DNA of 64,000 nt from an uncultured Clostridia bacterium (GTDB taxonomy: Bacteria > Bacillota > Clostridia > Peptostreptococcales > Anaerovoracaceae). The number at the start of each line of letters is the position of its first letter. Within the stretch, counting starts at the first letter, position 1. The DNA is taken from positions 62,001 through 126,000 of the forward strand of contig CAKQGQ010000003.1 in assembly GCA_934233735.1 (NCBI GenBank). The letters are read 5' to 3'. Both the position numbers and the translations under genes were made by a program. Positions 17,719-27,065 of the stretch are shown piece by piece. Below the pieces are notes generated by a model, which was not told where the DNA came from, ran no database searches, and was given only the letters and a program-made list of their open reading frames with translations.

Positions 17719-19110
17719 TCAAATATTTACTTGTTCATCCCCAAGCTGCTCGGCAATCTTCATCATAATCGCGCATTCCATTCTCTTACGGAACAGTTTG
17801 CAGCCGTATTCGTATACGCCATTGATGTCACCTGCCGCGTGATAAGCGTTTGCCGCGCATCCGCCCGAGCAGTACAGTCTCGCCCAGCAGTCGTCGCATT
17901 CGCGGCGCGAATAGACATTGCATTTGCGGAACTTTTCTTGTACGGCTTCATTTTTCACGCCGTCCCAGATATTGCCCATCAGGTACTTCTCGTCACCGAC
18001 AAACTGGTGGCAGGGATAAAGCTCACCCTGCGGCGTTACCGCGAAGTATTCCGTGCCCGAGCCACAGCCCGCAATCCGTTTGTAGATGCACGGTCCGTGT
18101 GTTAAGTCAATCATATAGTGATAGAAGGTAATCGGCTTTCCTGCCTTGCGGCGCTCCAGCATTTCCTTCGCCAGTCTTTCATATTCGCTGAACAATACCG
18201 GCAGATCCTCCTCCGTCAGCGCGGACGGGCTTTTCGGGTCGCAGACTACCGGCTCCATTGAAAGCTTGGTGAATCCCAAATCGGCTAAATGCAATATGTC
18301 ATTCACAAAGTCCGTATTGGCATGCGTGAAAGTTCCTCTAACATAGTAATCACGCTCACCTCTGCGTTTTGCAAACTCAAGGAATTTCGGGACAATTTTC
18401 TCATAGCTTCCCCGCCCCTGATAGTCCACGCGGAAGCGGTCATGTACCTCCGGTCTTCCGTCAATGCTCATTACCACATTCTGCATTTCCTTATTCGAGA
18501 ATTCGATGACGTCATCATCGACATTTACGCCGTTGGTGGTAAGCGTGAAGCGGAACTTCTTATGATTCGCCTCTTCCAGACTTCTTCCGTATGCCACGAG
18601 TTCTTTGACGACTTCCCAGTTCATCAGCGGTTCTCCGCCGAAAAAGTCAACTTCCAGATTCGTATGTGAGCCGGAGTTTTCCACCAGAAAGTCCAGCGCA
18701 CGCTTGCCGACTTCAAGCGGCATCAGAGCACTTTCGCCCTGATATTTTCCCTGGCCCGCAAAGCAGTAGCTGCAGTTCAGATTGCAGCTGTGAGCCACAT
18801 GCAGGCAGAGTGCTTTAATATCCCGTGAGTTATTCTTAAAATCGCCTGAGATTCCTTCGTAAATATCCGGCGCAAAAAGCTTTCCCGCGTCTGCGAGCTC
18901 CTTCACATCGTCAATACACGATTTGATTTCTTCTTGTGTAACTTCCGGCAGGCTGCCATATTTTTCAAGCATTTCGCGGCAGATTTCCTCTTCTGATGTG
19001 CTCTCGTACATGCCTATGATATCATAAGCGATGTCATCCACAACATGAATGGAGCCCGAGTAGGTATCCAGCACGATATTGTATCCGTTTAATTTATATT
19101 GATGTATCAA
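17719..19110 (-). CDS. scfB: SCIFF peptide maturase (radical SAM)
   Basis: 463 residues. It forms thioether crosslinks in the six-cysteine SCIFF peptide encoded just upstream. An N-terminal peptide-recognition region comes first (~1-85, including HVVDDIAYDIIGMYE). The radical SAM core carries CNLNCSYC, binding the SAM cluster. A C-terminal SPASM region, with CGSGTEYFAVTPQGELYPC, CDDCWARLYCSGGC and a final YGC, binds auxiliary clusters. It starts at a TTG (19110) 8 bases after GAAAGGA; no ATG fits. A terminator hairpin separates it from scfA, so it is probably made at lower level than the peptide. Confidence 0.95.
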   Translation of the reverse strand: MIHQYKLNGYNIVLDTYSGSIHVVDDIAYDIIGMYESTSEEEICREMLEKYGSLPEVTQEEIKSCIDDVKELADAGKLFAPDIYEGISGDFKNNSRDIKALCLHVAHSCNLNCSYCFAGQGKYQGESALMPLEVGKRALDFLVENSGSHTNLEVDFFGGEPLMNWEVVKELVAYGRSLEEANHKKFRFTLTTNGVNVDDDVIEFSNKEMQNVVMSIDGRPEVHDRFRVDYQGRGSYEKIVPKFLEFAKRRGERDYYVRGTFTHANTDFVNDILHLADLGFTKLSMEPVVCDPKSPSALTEEDLPVLFSEYERLAKEMLERRKAGKPITFYHYMIDLTHGPCIYKRIAGCGSGTEYFAVTPQGELYPCHQFVGDEKYLMGNIWDGVKNEAVQEKFRKCNVYSRRECDDCWARLYCSGGCAANAYHAAGDINGVYEYGCKLFRKRMECAIMMKIAEQLGDEQVNI

Positions 19111-19160
19111 TGTTTTTTCCTTTCCGAAGCGGCTTCAAGGTTCCTTTCCCGTCGCCCTCC

Positions 19161-19199
19161 AAAAAAATACCGCCTGCACCCTTCTACAAGTACAGGCGG
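19161..19199 (-). terminator. Hairpin between scfA and scfB
   Basis: CCGCCTG pairs with CAGGCGG and is followed by TATTTTTTT on the minus strand. It lies 18 bases after the scfA stop and about 50 bases before scfB. Read-through would set the peptide:maturase ratio. Confidence 0.8.
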
Positions 19200-19217
19200 A
19201 CAGACTTACGCCCGATT

Positions 19218-19364
19218 TTATTTTTCCTTGTTTTCACAAGGCTGGTTCGCTACGCCGCAAGAAGTCTTGCAAGCAGACTGACATGAAGTCTGGCATTCGC
19301 CGCAGCCGCCGTTTGCAACGCTCTTTGCGAGGTCGCGTGTTTCGATAGTCGTGATGTGTTTCAT
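19218..19364 (-). CDS. scfA: SCIFF ranthipeptide precursor
   Basis: A 48-residue peptide too short for a long-ORF search. It begins MKHITTIETR, a leader typical of SCIFF (six cysteines in forty-five residues). Cysteines are at 21, 24, 28, 32, 36 and 43, within GECQTSCQSACKTSC. The ATG at 19364 is seven bases after AAAGGGGG. ScfB links Cys donors to acceptor residues in this family, giving a sactipeptide/ranthipeptide; quorum-sensing roles have been proposed in clostridia. It follows the tyrS stop by 16 bases, so it can be co-transcribed with tyrS. Confidence 0.96.
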   Translation of the reverse strand: MKHITTIETRDLAKSVANGGCGECQTSCQSACKTSCGVANQPCENKEK

Positions 19365-19380
19365 TTCATGTCCCCCTTTC

Positions 19381-20721
19381 CTATCCTAATTCTACCATAT
19401 GGAATTTCTTTTTACCTTTTTGGATCAAAAGCTTTCCGTCTGTATCAAACATATCGCAGGTAACATTCATCTTTCTGTCGGTGACCTTTTCACCTGCTAC
19501 AGTCAGACCGCCCTGTTCGATGGTTCTGAAGCCTTCGCTTGTGTTCGGCACCAGACCCAGTTCTTTAATCAGCGTAACGATGCCGACACCCTCGCCCTCA
19601 AATTTTTCACGAGGCATCTTGGTAGTCGGAACATTCGCCATGTCTCCGCCGCCGCCGAATGCAGCGCGCGCACCGTCGAGTGCTTTCTTCGCTTCTTCTT
19701 CGCCGTGTACGAGTTTCGTCACCTCGTAAGCCAGCACTTCCTTCGCATGGTTGATTTCAGCGCCTTCCAAAGCAGAAAGTCTGTTTACCTCGTCCATCGG
19801 AAGGAATGTCAGCATTCTCAAGCATTTGTTTACATCAGCATCCGCAACATTTCTCCAGTACTGGAAAAATTCGTACGGGCTTGTCTTTTCTGCGTTGAGC
19901 CATAAAGCGCCCTTCGCAGTCTTACCCATCTTCTGACCTTCGGAATTCGTCAAAAGAGAGAAGGTCATTCCGTAAACTTCTTTTCCTGCCATTTTGCGGG
20001 TTAAATCCACGCCGCCGATGATGTTGGACCACTGGTCGTTGCCGCCGAATTCGATTTTCACATCGAAGTCACGCGCCATAACCATGAAGTCATAGCTCTG
20101 CATCAACATATAGTTCAGTTCGAACATCGTGAGTCCGCCTTCACGCTCCATTCTCTGCTTGAAGCATTCTGCACGAAGCATGGTGTTGATGTTGAACTGT
20201 GTGCCGATTTCTCTGAGGAAATCGATGTAGTTCAGCGGGCGCAGCCATCTTGCGTTGTTTACGGCAACCGCTTTGCCCGGCTCCGGTTCCTTATTCTGAT
20301 GGCCCGGAGTGTAAACGCCTTCGTTTCCTACATATTCCCACTCGTCATCGAAGTCCAAAAATCTGTCAAAGAGCTTTTTGAACTGATTGCAGTTATTTTC
20401 AATTGTTTCGATCGTCATAACCTTACGCATATCGGTACGTCCGGAAGGATCGCCTACCATTCCCGTACCGCCGCCAATCAGAACGACCGGTGTATGTCCG
20501 TATTTCTGCATATACATCATGATGATGACCTGCATGAAATGTCCTACATGCAGGCAGTCTGCCGTCGGGTCGAAGCCGATGTAGAACTTTACCTTTTCGT
20601 TCTGCAGCAGTTTGCGGATTTCTTCTTCGTTTGTGGATTGTTCGATAAATCCTCTTTCTTTCAAAACATCGTAAGCGTTGTCAAAATGGCTTACGCTGTC
20701 CGGTATAAAATCAAATTTCAT
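19381..20721 (-). CDS. tyrS: Tyrosyl-tRNA synthetase
   Basis: 446 residues. It charges tRNA-Tyr with tyrosine using ATP. Class I signatures are HVGH (58-61) and KMGKT in [15 protein letters not shown]-terminal S4-like RNA-binding domain ends the protein ([14 protein letters not shown]). The ATG at 20721 is 6 bases after GGAGG; the longer frame to 20802 overlaps upp and is rejected. There is no T-box leader, because upp lies 16 bases upstream, so it is expressed from the upp operon. Confidence 0.97.
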   Translation of the reverse strand: MKFDFIPDSVSHFDNAYDVLKERGFIEQSTNEEEIRKLLQNEKVKFYIGFDPTADCLHVGHFMQVIIMMYMQKYGHTPVVLIGGGTGMVGDPSGRTDMRKVMTIETIENNCNQFKKLFDRFLDFDDEWEYVGNEGVYTPGHQNKEPEPGKAVAVNNARWLRPLNYIDFLREIGTQFNINTMLRAECFKQRMEREGGLTMFELNYMLMQSYDFMVMARDFDVKIEFGGNDQWSNIIGGVDLTRKMAGKEVYGMTFSLLTNSEGQKMGKTAKGALWLNAEKTSPYEFFQYWRNVADADVNKCLRMLTFLPMDEVNRLSALEGAEINHAKEVLAYEVTKLVHGEEEAKKALDGARAAFGGGGDMANVPTTKMPREKFEGEGVGIVTLIKELGLVPNTSEGFRTIEQGGLTVAGEKVTDRKMNVTCDMFDTDGKLLIQKGKKKFHMVELG

Positions 20722-20737
20722 TGTTTTCCTCCATGAA

Positions 20738-21367
20738 TTATTTCGTGCCAAACAGTCTGTCGCCGGCGTCGCCGAGTCCCGGAACGATGTATGCATGTTC
20801 ATTCAGTCTTTCGTCCTGCTGCGCGATATAGATGTCAACATCCGGGTGTGCTTTCTGAAGTGCCTCAATTCCTTCCGGTGCTGCGATAAGACACATGAAA
20901 ATGATATCCTTGCCGCCGCGTACTTTGATGGAATTGATTGCGTCAATTGCCGATCCGCCTGTTGCGAGCATCGGGTCAACTACGAAAATCGTTCTCTTTT
21001 CGATGTCCTTCGGCAGCTTGCAGTAATATTCCACCGGTGTATGCGTTTCAGGGTCTCTGTAAAGGCCTACATGACCAACCTTCGCGTTCGGATAAAGCGC
21101 AAGCATTCCGTCTACAAATCCAAGTCCGGCTCTGAGAATCGGAACAATTGCAATGTCTTCGCCCTTGAGCATTTTCTGTGTGGTTTTGCAAATCGGCGTT
21201 TCAATTTCTACATCCATGAGCGGAAGATTTCTTGTCGCTTCATATCCCATAAGGGTAACAACTTCCTTCGCGAGTTCTCTGAACTCCTTGTTGTTTGTTT
21301 CTGTCTTTCTCATAAGTGTGACCTTATGCTGAATTAACGGATGATCAAATACCAGTACATTTCCCAT
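20738..21367 (-). CDS. upp: Uracil phosphoribosyltransferase
   Basis: 209 residues, standard length. It converts uracil and PRPP to UMP in pyrimidine salvage. The PRPP loop [15 protein letters not shown] and the uracil-binding C-terminus ([14 protein letters not shown]) are clear. The ATG at 21367 follows AAAGGAG. It lies between rpiB (36 bases upstream) and tyrS (16 bases downstream), in one transcription unit. Confidence 0.97.
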   Translation of the reverse strand: MGNVLVFDHPLIQHKVTLMRKTETNNKEFRELAKEVVTLMGYEATRNLPLMDVEIETPICKTTQKMLKGEDIAIVPILRAGLGFVDGMLALYPNAKVGHVGLYRDPETHTPVEYYCKLPKDIEKRTIFVVDPMLATGGSAIDAINSIKVRGGKDIIFMCLIAAPEGIEALQKAHPDVDIYIAQQDERLNEHAYIVPGLGDAGDRLFGTK

Positions 21368-21403
21368 TATTTTTCTCCTTTAATAATATATAAATTAAAT
21401 TTT

Positions 21404-21835
21404 TTACATTTTGTCCAGCATATCGACTCTTCTCTGATGTCTGCCCCCTTCAAATTCGGTATCCAGCCACTCGTCAACAATCGCGAGCGCAAGTTCCGGC
21501 GCAGTCGTTCTTCCGCCAAGTGCCAAAATATTCGCATTATTGTGCTGCTTGGTCAGATGCGCCATCTCAACCGAAGTGCAAAGTCCGCAGCGGATTCCCT
21601 TTACCTTGTTCGCCGCAATGGAGATTCCGATTCCGGTACCGCAGCAAACCACGCCGAGGTCTGCCTCACCATTCGCGACTGCTTCCCCACAAAGCTTCCC
21701 GTAAACCGGATAGTCCACAGAGTCTTCCGAATGTGTTCCGAGGTCACAGACTTCGTACCCTCTGTCCTCCAAATGCTTTTTCACTGTTTCCTTCAGCGCA
21801 TATCCGCCGTGATCCGATGCAAGTGCAATCTTCAT
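21404..21835 (-). CDS. rpiB: Ribose-5-phosphate isomerase B
   Basis: 143 residues. It interconverts ribose 5-phosphate and ribulose 5-phosphate, so it feeds PRPP used by the neighbouring upp. Family motifs: ASDHGGYALKE (~6-16), the catalytic-Cys region GVVCCGTGIGISIAANK and the later LGGRTTAPELA. It starts 3 bases after the tsaC-type gene stops. Allose-6-phosphate isomerase activity in relatives is possible, but this context favours RpiB. Confidence 0.95.
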   Translation of the reverse strand: MKIALASDHGGYALKETVKKHLEDRGYEVCDLGTHSEDSVDYPVYGKLCGEAVANGEADLGVVCCGTGIGISIAANKVKGIRCGLCTSVEMAHLTKQHNNANILALGGRTTAPELALAIVDEWLDTEFEGGRHQRRVDMLDKM

Positions 21836-21838
21836 GTG

Positions 21839-22864
21839 CTAAACCTCCTTGATATTATAGCCGGCAGACTTAAACATCCGGTTCATTACCGCAAAGCCTA
21901 TGCCGTCTTCCCGCAAAGCCGCTGCCAGAATTACATCGACGCCCGCCTTGTCGCAAGCCCTGAGTCTGGCAAAAAACTCATGCGCCGCAGCCTCCGGATG
22001 TTCATCGCTAAAAACTATAATTTCTGTTTTCTGTCCTGCAGAAGTTCTCTTCATTTTTTCTTCTGCCATCGCCAGTTTGACTTTCTCAGGTTCTCCCTGA
22101 TAGATTATCATCTCCGCTTTCGGAGCATAATGTTTATATTTCATTCCCGGAGATTTCGGTTTGAAATCCGCCCCCGTTTCCAGCAATCCTCCGTTGTTAA
22201 AGATATCCGGTTTTTCAAGCAGAGCCGGGTCTATCCCGACCTGCTTTCTTAAAACTTCCGAAAGCTGCTTGGCTGTTATAATTCCTGGACGCAAAACAGA
22301 CGGAATGTCCTCTGTCATATCCACAACCGTGGATTCGATTCCCGCTTTGCATTCTCCCCCGGCAATTATCCCGTCGATTCTGCCGTCAAGGTCATCCACG
22401 ACATGCTGATAAGTTGTCGGACTTGGTTTTCCTGAGAGATTCGCACTCGGCGCTGCTATCGGAGTCTCTGATGCGCTTATGAGTTCCGCTGCTGCAGGCT
22501 CACTCGGCATCCTGATTCCAACCGTATCGAGTCCTCCTGTCGTAACCTTCGGTATGACATCGAGTGCCGGAACAACCATTGTAAGCGGCCCCGGCCAAAA
22601 TGCGTCCATCAGTTTCTGCATGTCCTCCGTTATTTTCGGTGTCAGCTTTAGCACATCGTCTTTTGACGATATATGCACAATCATTGGATTATCAGACGGT
22701 CTGCCCTTCGCGGCATACACCTTGCCCACCGCTTCCGCATTCAGAGCATCTGCTCCGAGGCCGTAAACGGTTTCCGTCGGGAAGGCAACGAGTCCGCCAT
22801 CCTTAATAATCTCTGCTGCCTGTTTTATTTCTTCAGTTGTTGTCCCGAAAATTCTTGTAAACAT
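21839..22864 (-). CDS. tsaC: Threonylcarbamoyl-AMP synthase (YwlC/Sua5 type)
   Basis: 341 residues. It makes threonylcarbamoyl-AMP from threonine, bicarbonate and ATP for the t6A37 modification of ANN-decoding tRNAs. The N-terminal YrdC domain (1 to ~205) has GGLVAFPTETVYGLGADA and KGRPSDNPMIVHI. A linker and C-terminal Sua5 domain follow, with PKSPGMKYKHYAPKAEM and a C-terminal ALREDGIGFAVMNRM. Its place directly after prfA is a common Firmicutes arrangement. Confidence 0.95.
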   Translation of the reverse strand: MFTRIFGTTTEEIKQAAEIIKDGGLVAFPTETVYGLGADALNAEAVGKVYAAKGRPSDNPMIVHISSKDDVLKLTPKITEDMQKLMDAFWPGPLTMVVPALDVIPKVTTGGLDTVGIRMPSEPAAAELISASETPIAAPSANLSGKPSPTTYQHVVDDLDGRIDGIIAGGECKAGIESTVVDMTEDIPSVLRPGIITAKQLSEVLRKQVGIDPALLEKPDIFNNGGLLETGADFKPKSPGMKYKHYAPKAEMIIYQGEPEKVKLAMAEEKMKRTSAGQKTEIIVFSDEHPEAAAHEFFARLRACDKAGVDVILAAALREDGIGFAVMNRMFKSAGYNIKEV

Positions 22865-22885
22865 TTCTGTTATCTTCTTTGTTTA

Positions 22886-23947
22886 TTAAAAGTTCTTCAT
22901 CTTTTCGGCCTGATCACTTGTAATCAGCCCGTCTATTACTTCATCAATTTCGCCGTCGAGGAAGTTGTCAAGTTTATAAATCGTCATTCCGATTCTGTGA
23001 TCCGTAATTCTTCCCTGCGGGAAGTTGTAAGTACGGATTCTCTCGCTTCTGTCTCCGGTTCCGACCTGACTGCGGCGCTGCTCGGAAATTTCGGCGTTCT
23101 GCTCACGCAGTTTCATATCATAAAGTCTGGAGCGCAAAACCTTAAACGCTTTTTCTTTATTCTTAATTTGAGACTTTTCGTCCTGACAGGTTACAACCAG
23201 TCCTGTCGGAATGTGGGTTAAACGAACCGCTGAGTCCGTCGTATTTACACACTGACCGCCGTTTCCGGAGGAACGGTAAACATCGACTCTTACATCGTTC
23301 GGGTTGATTTCAACCTCAACATCATCCACTTCTGGAAGTACCGCCACTGTTGCCGCCGAAGTATGAACTCTGCCGGCACTTTCTGTGTCAGGCACGCGCT
23401 GCACGCGATGTGTTCCGGATTCATACTTTAATCTGGAATATGCGCCTTTACCCTTAATAAGAACACTGGCTTCCTTAATTCCGCCGATATCCGTGGTGTT
23501 GGAATCCATAATTTCAGCCTTCCAGCCGCGTCTTTCGGCATAACGCAGGTACATTCTGAGAAGATCCTGTGCGAAAAGCGCTGCTTCGTCTCCGCCGGTT
23601 CCTGCTCTGACTTCAAGAATAACATTTTTCTCATCGTTAGGGTCTTTCGGAAGAAGGAGAATCTTCAATTCTTCTTCCATCTTCGGAATTTCGTCTTCGT
23701 ACTCGGCAATTTCCATCTTCGCCAGTTCGCGAAGCTCTTCGTCGCCCATTTCCAGCATTTCCTTGGCTTCTGCCACGCTTTCCTTTGCCTTCTTATATTC
23801 CCTGTACTTATTTACGATTGGCTCCATTTCGCCCATCTCCTTGATGTGCTTCTGCCAGACCGGCTGGTTGTTGATTACATCCGGATCTGAAACTTTCATG
23901 GAAAGCTCTTCGTATTTTTCTAATATGAAATCCAGTTTATCAAACAT
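22886..23947 (-). CDS. prfA: Peptide chain release factor 1
   Basis: 353 residues. It ends translation at UAA and UAG. The catalytic GGQ is at 230-232. The stop-codon-reading motif is PDT (186-188), a variant of the usual PAT, inside [15 protein letters not shown]. The ATG at 23947 follows TAGGAGA. It is the first gene of the run prfA-tsaC-rpiB-upp-tyrS-scfA. Its usual modifying methylase PrmC is nearby at 25011-25946 rather than adjacent. Confidence 0.97.
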   Translation of the reverse strand: MFDKLDFILEKYEELSMKVSDPDVINNQPVWQKHIKEMGEMEPIVNKYREYKKAKESVAEAKEMLEMGDEELRELAKMEIAEYEDEIPKMEEELKILLLPKDPNDEKNVILEVRAGTGGDEAALFAQDLLRMYLRYAERRGWKAEIMDSNTTDIGGIKEASVLIKGKGAYSRLKYESGTHRVQRVPDTESAGRVHTSAATVAVLPEVDDVEVEINPNDVRVDVYRSSGNGGQCVNTTDSAVRLTHIPTGLVVTCQDEKSQIKNKEKAFKVLRSRLYDMKLREQNAEISEQRRSQVGTGDRSERIRTYNFPQGRITDHRIGMTIYKLDNFLDGEIDEVIDGLITSDQAEKMKNF

Positions 23948-23962
23948 TTCATTCTCCTATCA

Positions 23963-23993
23963 TAAAAAAACCGAAATATAAAATTTCGGTTTA
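23963..23993 (-). terminator. Terminator after rpmE
   Basis: AACCGAAAT pairs with ATTTCGGTT and is followed by seven T on the minus strand, between the rpmE stop and the prfA start. Confidence 0.85.
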
Positions 23994-24008
23994 ATTTTCT
24001 TCTGATTA

Positions 24009-24209
24009 TTAGTCGAGTTTGTACTTGTTCTTGAACTTTTCAACACGGCCGCCGCGGTTGATCATCTTAGCAGCACCTGTGAAGAACGGATGACAAGCTG
24101 AGCATACATCAAGTCTTAATTCTTCTTTCGTTGACTTCGTAACAAAAGTGTTACCACATGCGCAAGTTACTTTACATTCCTTATAATCAGGATGGATTCC
24201 TTCCTTCAT
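24009..24209 (-). CDS. rpmE: 50S ribosomal protein L31
   Basis: 66 residues, the zinc-binding (C+) form: Cys in VTCACGN and in VCSACHPF. Zinc-binding L31 forms are replaced by zinc-free paralogues in some bacteria under zinc limitation. ATG at 24209 after GGAAAG. It has its own promoter and terminator. Confidence 0.97.
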   Translation of the reverse strand: MKEGIHPDYKECKVTCACGNTFVTKSTKEELRLDVCSACHPFFTGAAKMINRGGRVEKFKNKYKLD

Positions 24210-24287
24210 GTTCGTCTTCCTTTCCTGCTCAGGCAGTCCGCCCTTGCATATTTCAAATCTATCTGTAAAATCTAATACAGCCTTTAT

Positions 24288-24316
24288 ACTATATCACAGC
24301 ATTTTCGTGATTGCAA
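24288..24316 (-). promoter_or_regulatory. Promoter of rpmE
   Basis: TTGCAA (24311-24316), a 17-base spacer and TATAGT (24288-24293) on the minus strand. TCAC and GTGA at the spacer ends form a small inverted repeat. Confidence 0.65.
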
Positions 24317-24321
24317 GCGAT

Positions 24322-25008
24322 TTATTCAAAAAAGTCCATTCCGTCGAGAAAAACATCTTTCTCTTCTGTTTCCTTAATCGCTTCTTCCGCAATCTGTGAG
24401 AAATTGGCAAGTCTTGCCACCAAATCGTTCAGACTTGTCGCCGCGCCAAACTCCGGTTCGTCTTTCACAACCCCCAAAATCTTTTTGCCAAGCTCATATG
24501 CCTGTTTCGGGAAGTCGCTGTTTAAAACATCCTCCGGAGTCTGTGATTTTCCTGCTGCAATGACATCGACAATTTCCCATCCCAGATAGTCCACCATGCC
24601 GTAGTAGCTCGCCATAGCGCCCTGCGCGGACTCCATTGTCGTATCTGCGAAGGCCATCATCAGCGCAGTTTTCTTATTATTATGAATTTCACCGTCGATT
24701 GCATAAAAGCGGTCGATGACGGTCTTAATCTGCGCCGTCATTCCGTAATAATAAATCGGCGTAAGGAAAACAACCGCATCCGCAGCAATCAGCTCGTCCC
24801 GCAATTCATCGAAATCATCTCTGAAAACGCAGGCAGAAACCGCACTATGACACTTTTCGCACGCGATGCACGGATGAACATCCTTTAATGCCGCATCAAA
24901 ACGAATCACATCATGACCTGCCTCGTGCGCTCCTCTGATAAATTCTGCCGCAAGCACAGCAGTCGTCCCCTGTTTATGAGGACTTCCGGTAATCAGTAAA
25001 ATTTTCAT
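24322..25008 (-). CDS. Flavodoxin-family NAD(P)H oxidoreductase
   Basis: 228 residues. FMN-dependent oxidoreductase of the flavodoxin / NADPH-dependent FMN reductase family. The phosphate loop LITGSPHKQGTTAVLA opens the protein. CIACEKCH (~51-58) recalls the Cys motif of iron-sulfur flavoproteins, but only three closely spaced cysteines plus one later are seen, so a cluster is uncertain. YYYGMTAQIKTVIDRFY is the flavin-contact region. The ATG at 25008 was chosen over a GTG two codons upstream; it lies two bases after the prmC stop, so translation is probably coupled. Confidence 0.88.
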   Translation of the reverse strand: MKILLITGSPHKQGTTAVLAAEFIRGAHEAGHDVIRFDAALKDVHPCIACEKCHSAVSACVFRDDFDELRDELIAADAVVFLTPIYYYGMTAQIKTVIDRFYAIDGEIHNNKKTALMMAFADTTMESAQGAMASYYGMVDYLGWEIVDVIAAGKSQTPEDVLNSDFPKQAYELGKKILGVVKDEPEFGAATSLNDLVARLANFSQIAEEAIKETEEKDVFLDGMDFFE

Positions 25009-25010
25009 CT

Positions 25011-25946
25011 TCACTCTCCCCGTTTCTTTTCCTCTTTTTTCTTAATTGCCGCAACAATTCTGTCCCGACCCGTCAAATCCGTAAGACCTATGATCCTCTC
25101 ATATTCTCCTGTTTGACGCAAAATCTCCTTTACCGCATCCTTTTGCTCACAGCCGATTTCCATCATCAGAACTCCGTCCTTTTTCAAGTACGCAGCGGCT
25201 TCCTGTGCTATTTTGCGATAAAAGTTCAGTCCGTCGGTTCCGCCATCCAGTGCCAGCCTCGGCTCATGGTCTTTCACTTCCGGCTCCAGTCCTTCGATGA
25301 CTTCACTCTCGATATAAGGCGGATTGCTGATAATCAAATCAAACTTTTTCTTTCCGAATCTTCCGTTAAAGAACGGAGCTTCAAACATATCGCTTTCTGC
25401 GAATTTTATATTTTTGCATGCATTATATGACGCATTTTCGCGTGCCGTCTTCAGTGCCTGCGGGCTGACATCAGTGCAGACAACTTTCGCCTTTCCAAAA
25501 GTTTTCGCAAGAGAAATTCCAATTGCACCGCTTCCGCAGCATAAATCCAAAATATCTGCGCTGCCTTTCAACGGTTTGCCTCTGCCGTATGCGCCTCCTC
25601 TGAGCGTACCTTTTTCAAGAAGCTCAATTGCATCCTCGACCATCGTCTCCGTATCCTGCCGCGGAATCAAAACATGTTCGTTCACTTTGAACGGGAATCC
25701 CATAAACTCCTGCTCGCCGGTGATATGCTGAAGCGGTTGTCTTTTCGCCCTTTTCTCAATCAGTGCAAAATATGCTTCGCACTGATTGTCCTGCAAAACA
25801 TCCTGCCAGTGCATCATAAGCGCTGTCTTGTCATAGCCCATGAGAAAGCAGTATAACTCTTTTGCGTCAATTTGTGCATCGGCAACTCCTGCATCTGCAA
25901 GCTGTCTTTCTGCAATTTTTATCAACTCTTTTACTGATAGACTCAT
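25011..25946 (-). CDS. prmC: Release factor glutamine methyltransferase
   Basis: 311 residues. It methylates the Gln of the GGQ motif in release factors using SAM. N-terminal helical domain ~1-85, SAM-binding DLCCGSGAIGISLAK, and the catalytic NPPY in DLIISNPPYIES. It overlaps the DUF1385 stop by four bases (ATGA) and is followed at once by the flavodoxin gene. Confidence 0.96.
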   Translation of the reverse strand: MSLSVKELIKIAERQLADAGVADAQIDAKELYCFLMGYDKTALMMHWQDVLQDNQCEAYFALIEKRAKRQPLQHITGEQEFMGFPFKVNEHVLIPRQDTETMVEDAIELLEKGTLRGGAYGRGKPLKGSADILDLCCGSGAIGISLAKTFGKAKVVCTDVSPQALKTARENASYNACKNIKFAESDMFEAPFFNGRFGKKKFDLIISNPPYIESEVIEGLEPEVKDHEPRLALDGGTDGLNFYRKIAQEAAAYLKKDGVLMMEIGCEQKDAVKEILRQTGEYERIIGLTDLTGRDRIVAAIKKKEEKKRGE

Positions 25947-27028
25947 TTATTTTCAGCCTCTTTTTCCTCTTTTTCATCCGGCTGCCCCGGTTTCTTTACC
26001 GGGCCGTCACTGACTGCGGGGTCATAAAACTCTGCTTCTCCCTCAACGGGTCTTCCCTCTAAATCACAGATTCCTTCGAAATACGGCACATCTTCACCAT
26101 CGTTAAGCACCGCTTTCACCGAAGCAATCGCAACCTCAAGCTGTTTAAGGCTTGGTTCTGCCGTCGTGAGTTTTTGGAGATAAAGCCCCGGAAGGCTTAA
26201 AATTTCCACGATAATATTATCGCTTCTTCCTGCCCATTTTAGAAGTTCGTAGGACAGCCCCGCAATAACCGGAAGCACTAAAATTCTCGAAAGAACTCTC
26301 ACCCAGACATTTGGCCAGCCCATAAATACATGAACCAGAATCGCGATGACCATTACGAACATCAAAAAACTCGTGCCGCAACGCGGGTGCAGAGTGTAGA
26401 AGGTCTGCGCGTTTTCCGGAGTAAGTTCCAGACCGTTTTCAAAGCAGTGAATCGTCTTATGTTCCGCCCCATGATACTGAAATACGGTTTTAATGTCCTT
26501 CATCCTTGAAATCAAAAGAATATATAGAACGAAGATTAAAATTCTCACTACGCCTTCTATCAGATTCAGCACCAGAATATTGCTCGTCAGTGCAGCGCAC
26601 CAGCCGACAACCGCCGTCGGAAGCACCATGAAAATGCCAATCGACATAATCAAAGCCAAAACAACCGACAAGAACAGCAAAATATTCCATGCTTTTTCCC
26701 TGCCTAAATGTTCTTCAACCCAAATGTCAAATTTATCTTTCTGGTAATCTTCCGGGTAATACTGCTCCAGAACCTCTGCCGAATACATCAGCACTTTCGT
26801 ACCATATATAAGGGAGACCAGAAAGTTAATCGCACCTCGCAGAAGCGGAATTTTTCCCCACTTGCTGCCCTGCGGCGTCGGCTGCGTCTTCATGTGTATT
26901 TTTCCATCCGGAAGCCGGATTGCAATCGCCGTCCGCTTCGGACCGCGCATCATAATCCCTTCCATAATTGCCTGTCCTCCTATCGAAGTCGGACAAGCAT
27001 CTTTCAAAAAGATTCTTTTTAAATCCAT
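25943..27028 (-). CDS. DUF1385 membrane protein (YqhQ type)
   Basis: 361 residues. Conserved N-terminus (GGQAIMEGIMMRGPKRTAIAIR), then several membrane segments (for example WNILLFLSVVLALIMSIGIFM and a later LMFVMVIAILVHVFMG), separated by YHGAEHKTIHCFENG, the family signature. It sits between rho and prmC, a common clostridial order (rho-DUF1385-prmC-prfA). The biochemical role of the family is not established. The hydrophilic C-terminal tail ends in a Glu/Lys-rich stretch. Confidence 0.92.
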   Translation of the reverse strand: MDLKRIFLKDACPTSIGGQAIMEGIMMRGPKRTAIAIRLPDGKIHMKTQPTPQGSKWGKIPLLRGAINFLVSLIYGTKVLMYSAEVLEQYYPEDYQKDKFDIWVEEHLGREKAWNILLFLSVVLALIMSIGIFMVLPTAVVGWCAALTSNILVLNLIEGVVRILIFVLYILLISRMKDIKTVFQYHGAEHKTIHCFENGLELTPENAQTFYTLHPRCGTSFLMFVMVIAILVHVFMGWPNVWVRVLSRILVLPVIAGLSYELLKWAGRSDNIIVEILSLPGLYLQKLTTAEPSLKQLEVAIASVKAVLNDGEDVPYFEGICDLEGRPVEGEAEFYDPAVSDGPVKKPGQPDEKEEKEAENK

Positions 27029-27065
27029 AAGCTATTCCTCTGTTTTTCCAATACCTCTTGCGGGT

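Noticed and set aside
20721..20738. T-box riboswitch before tyrS
   Set aside because: Only 16 bases separate upp and tyrS, so no leader can fit.
20678..22252. Long plus-strand open frames opposite tyrS, upp, rpiB and tsaC
   Set aside because: They lie antisense to confidently identified genes, have no RBS and no recognisable domain.
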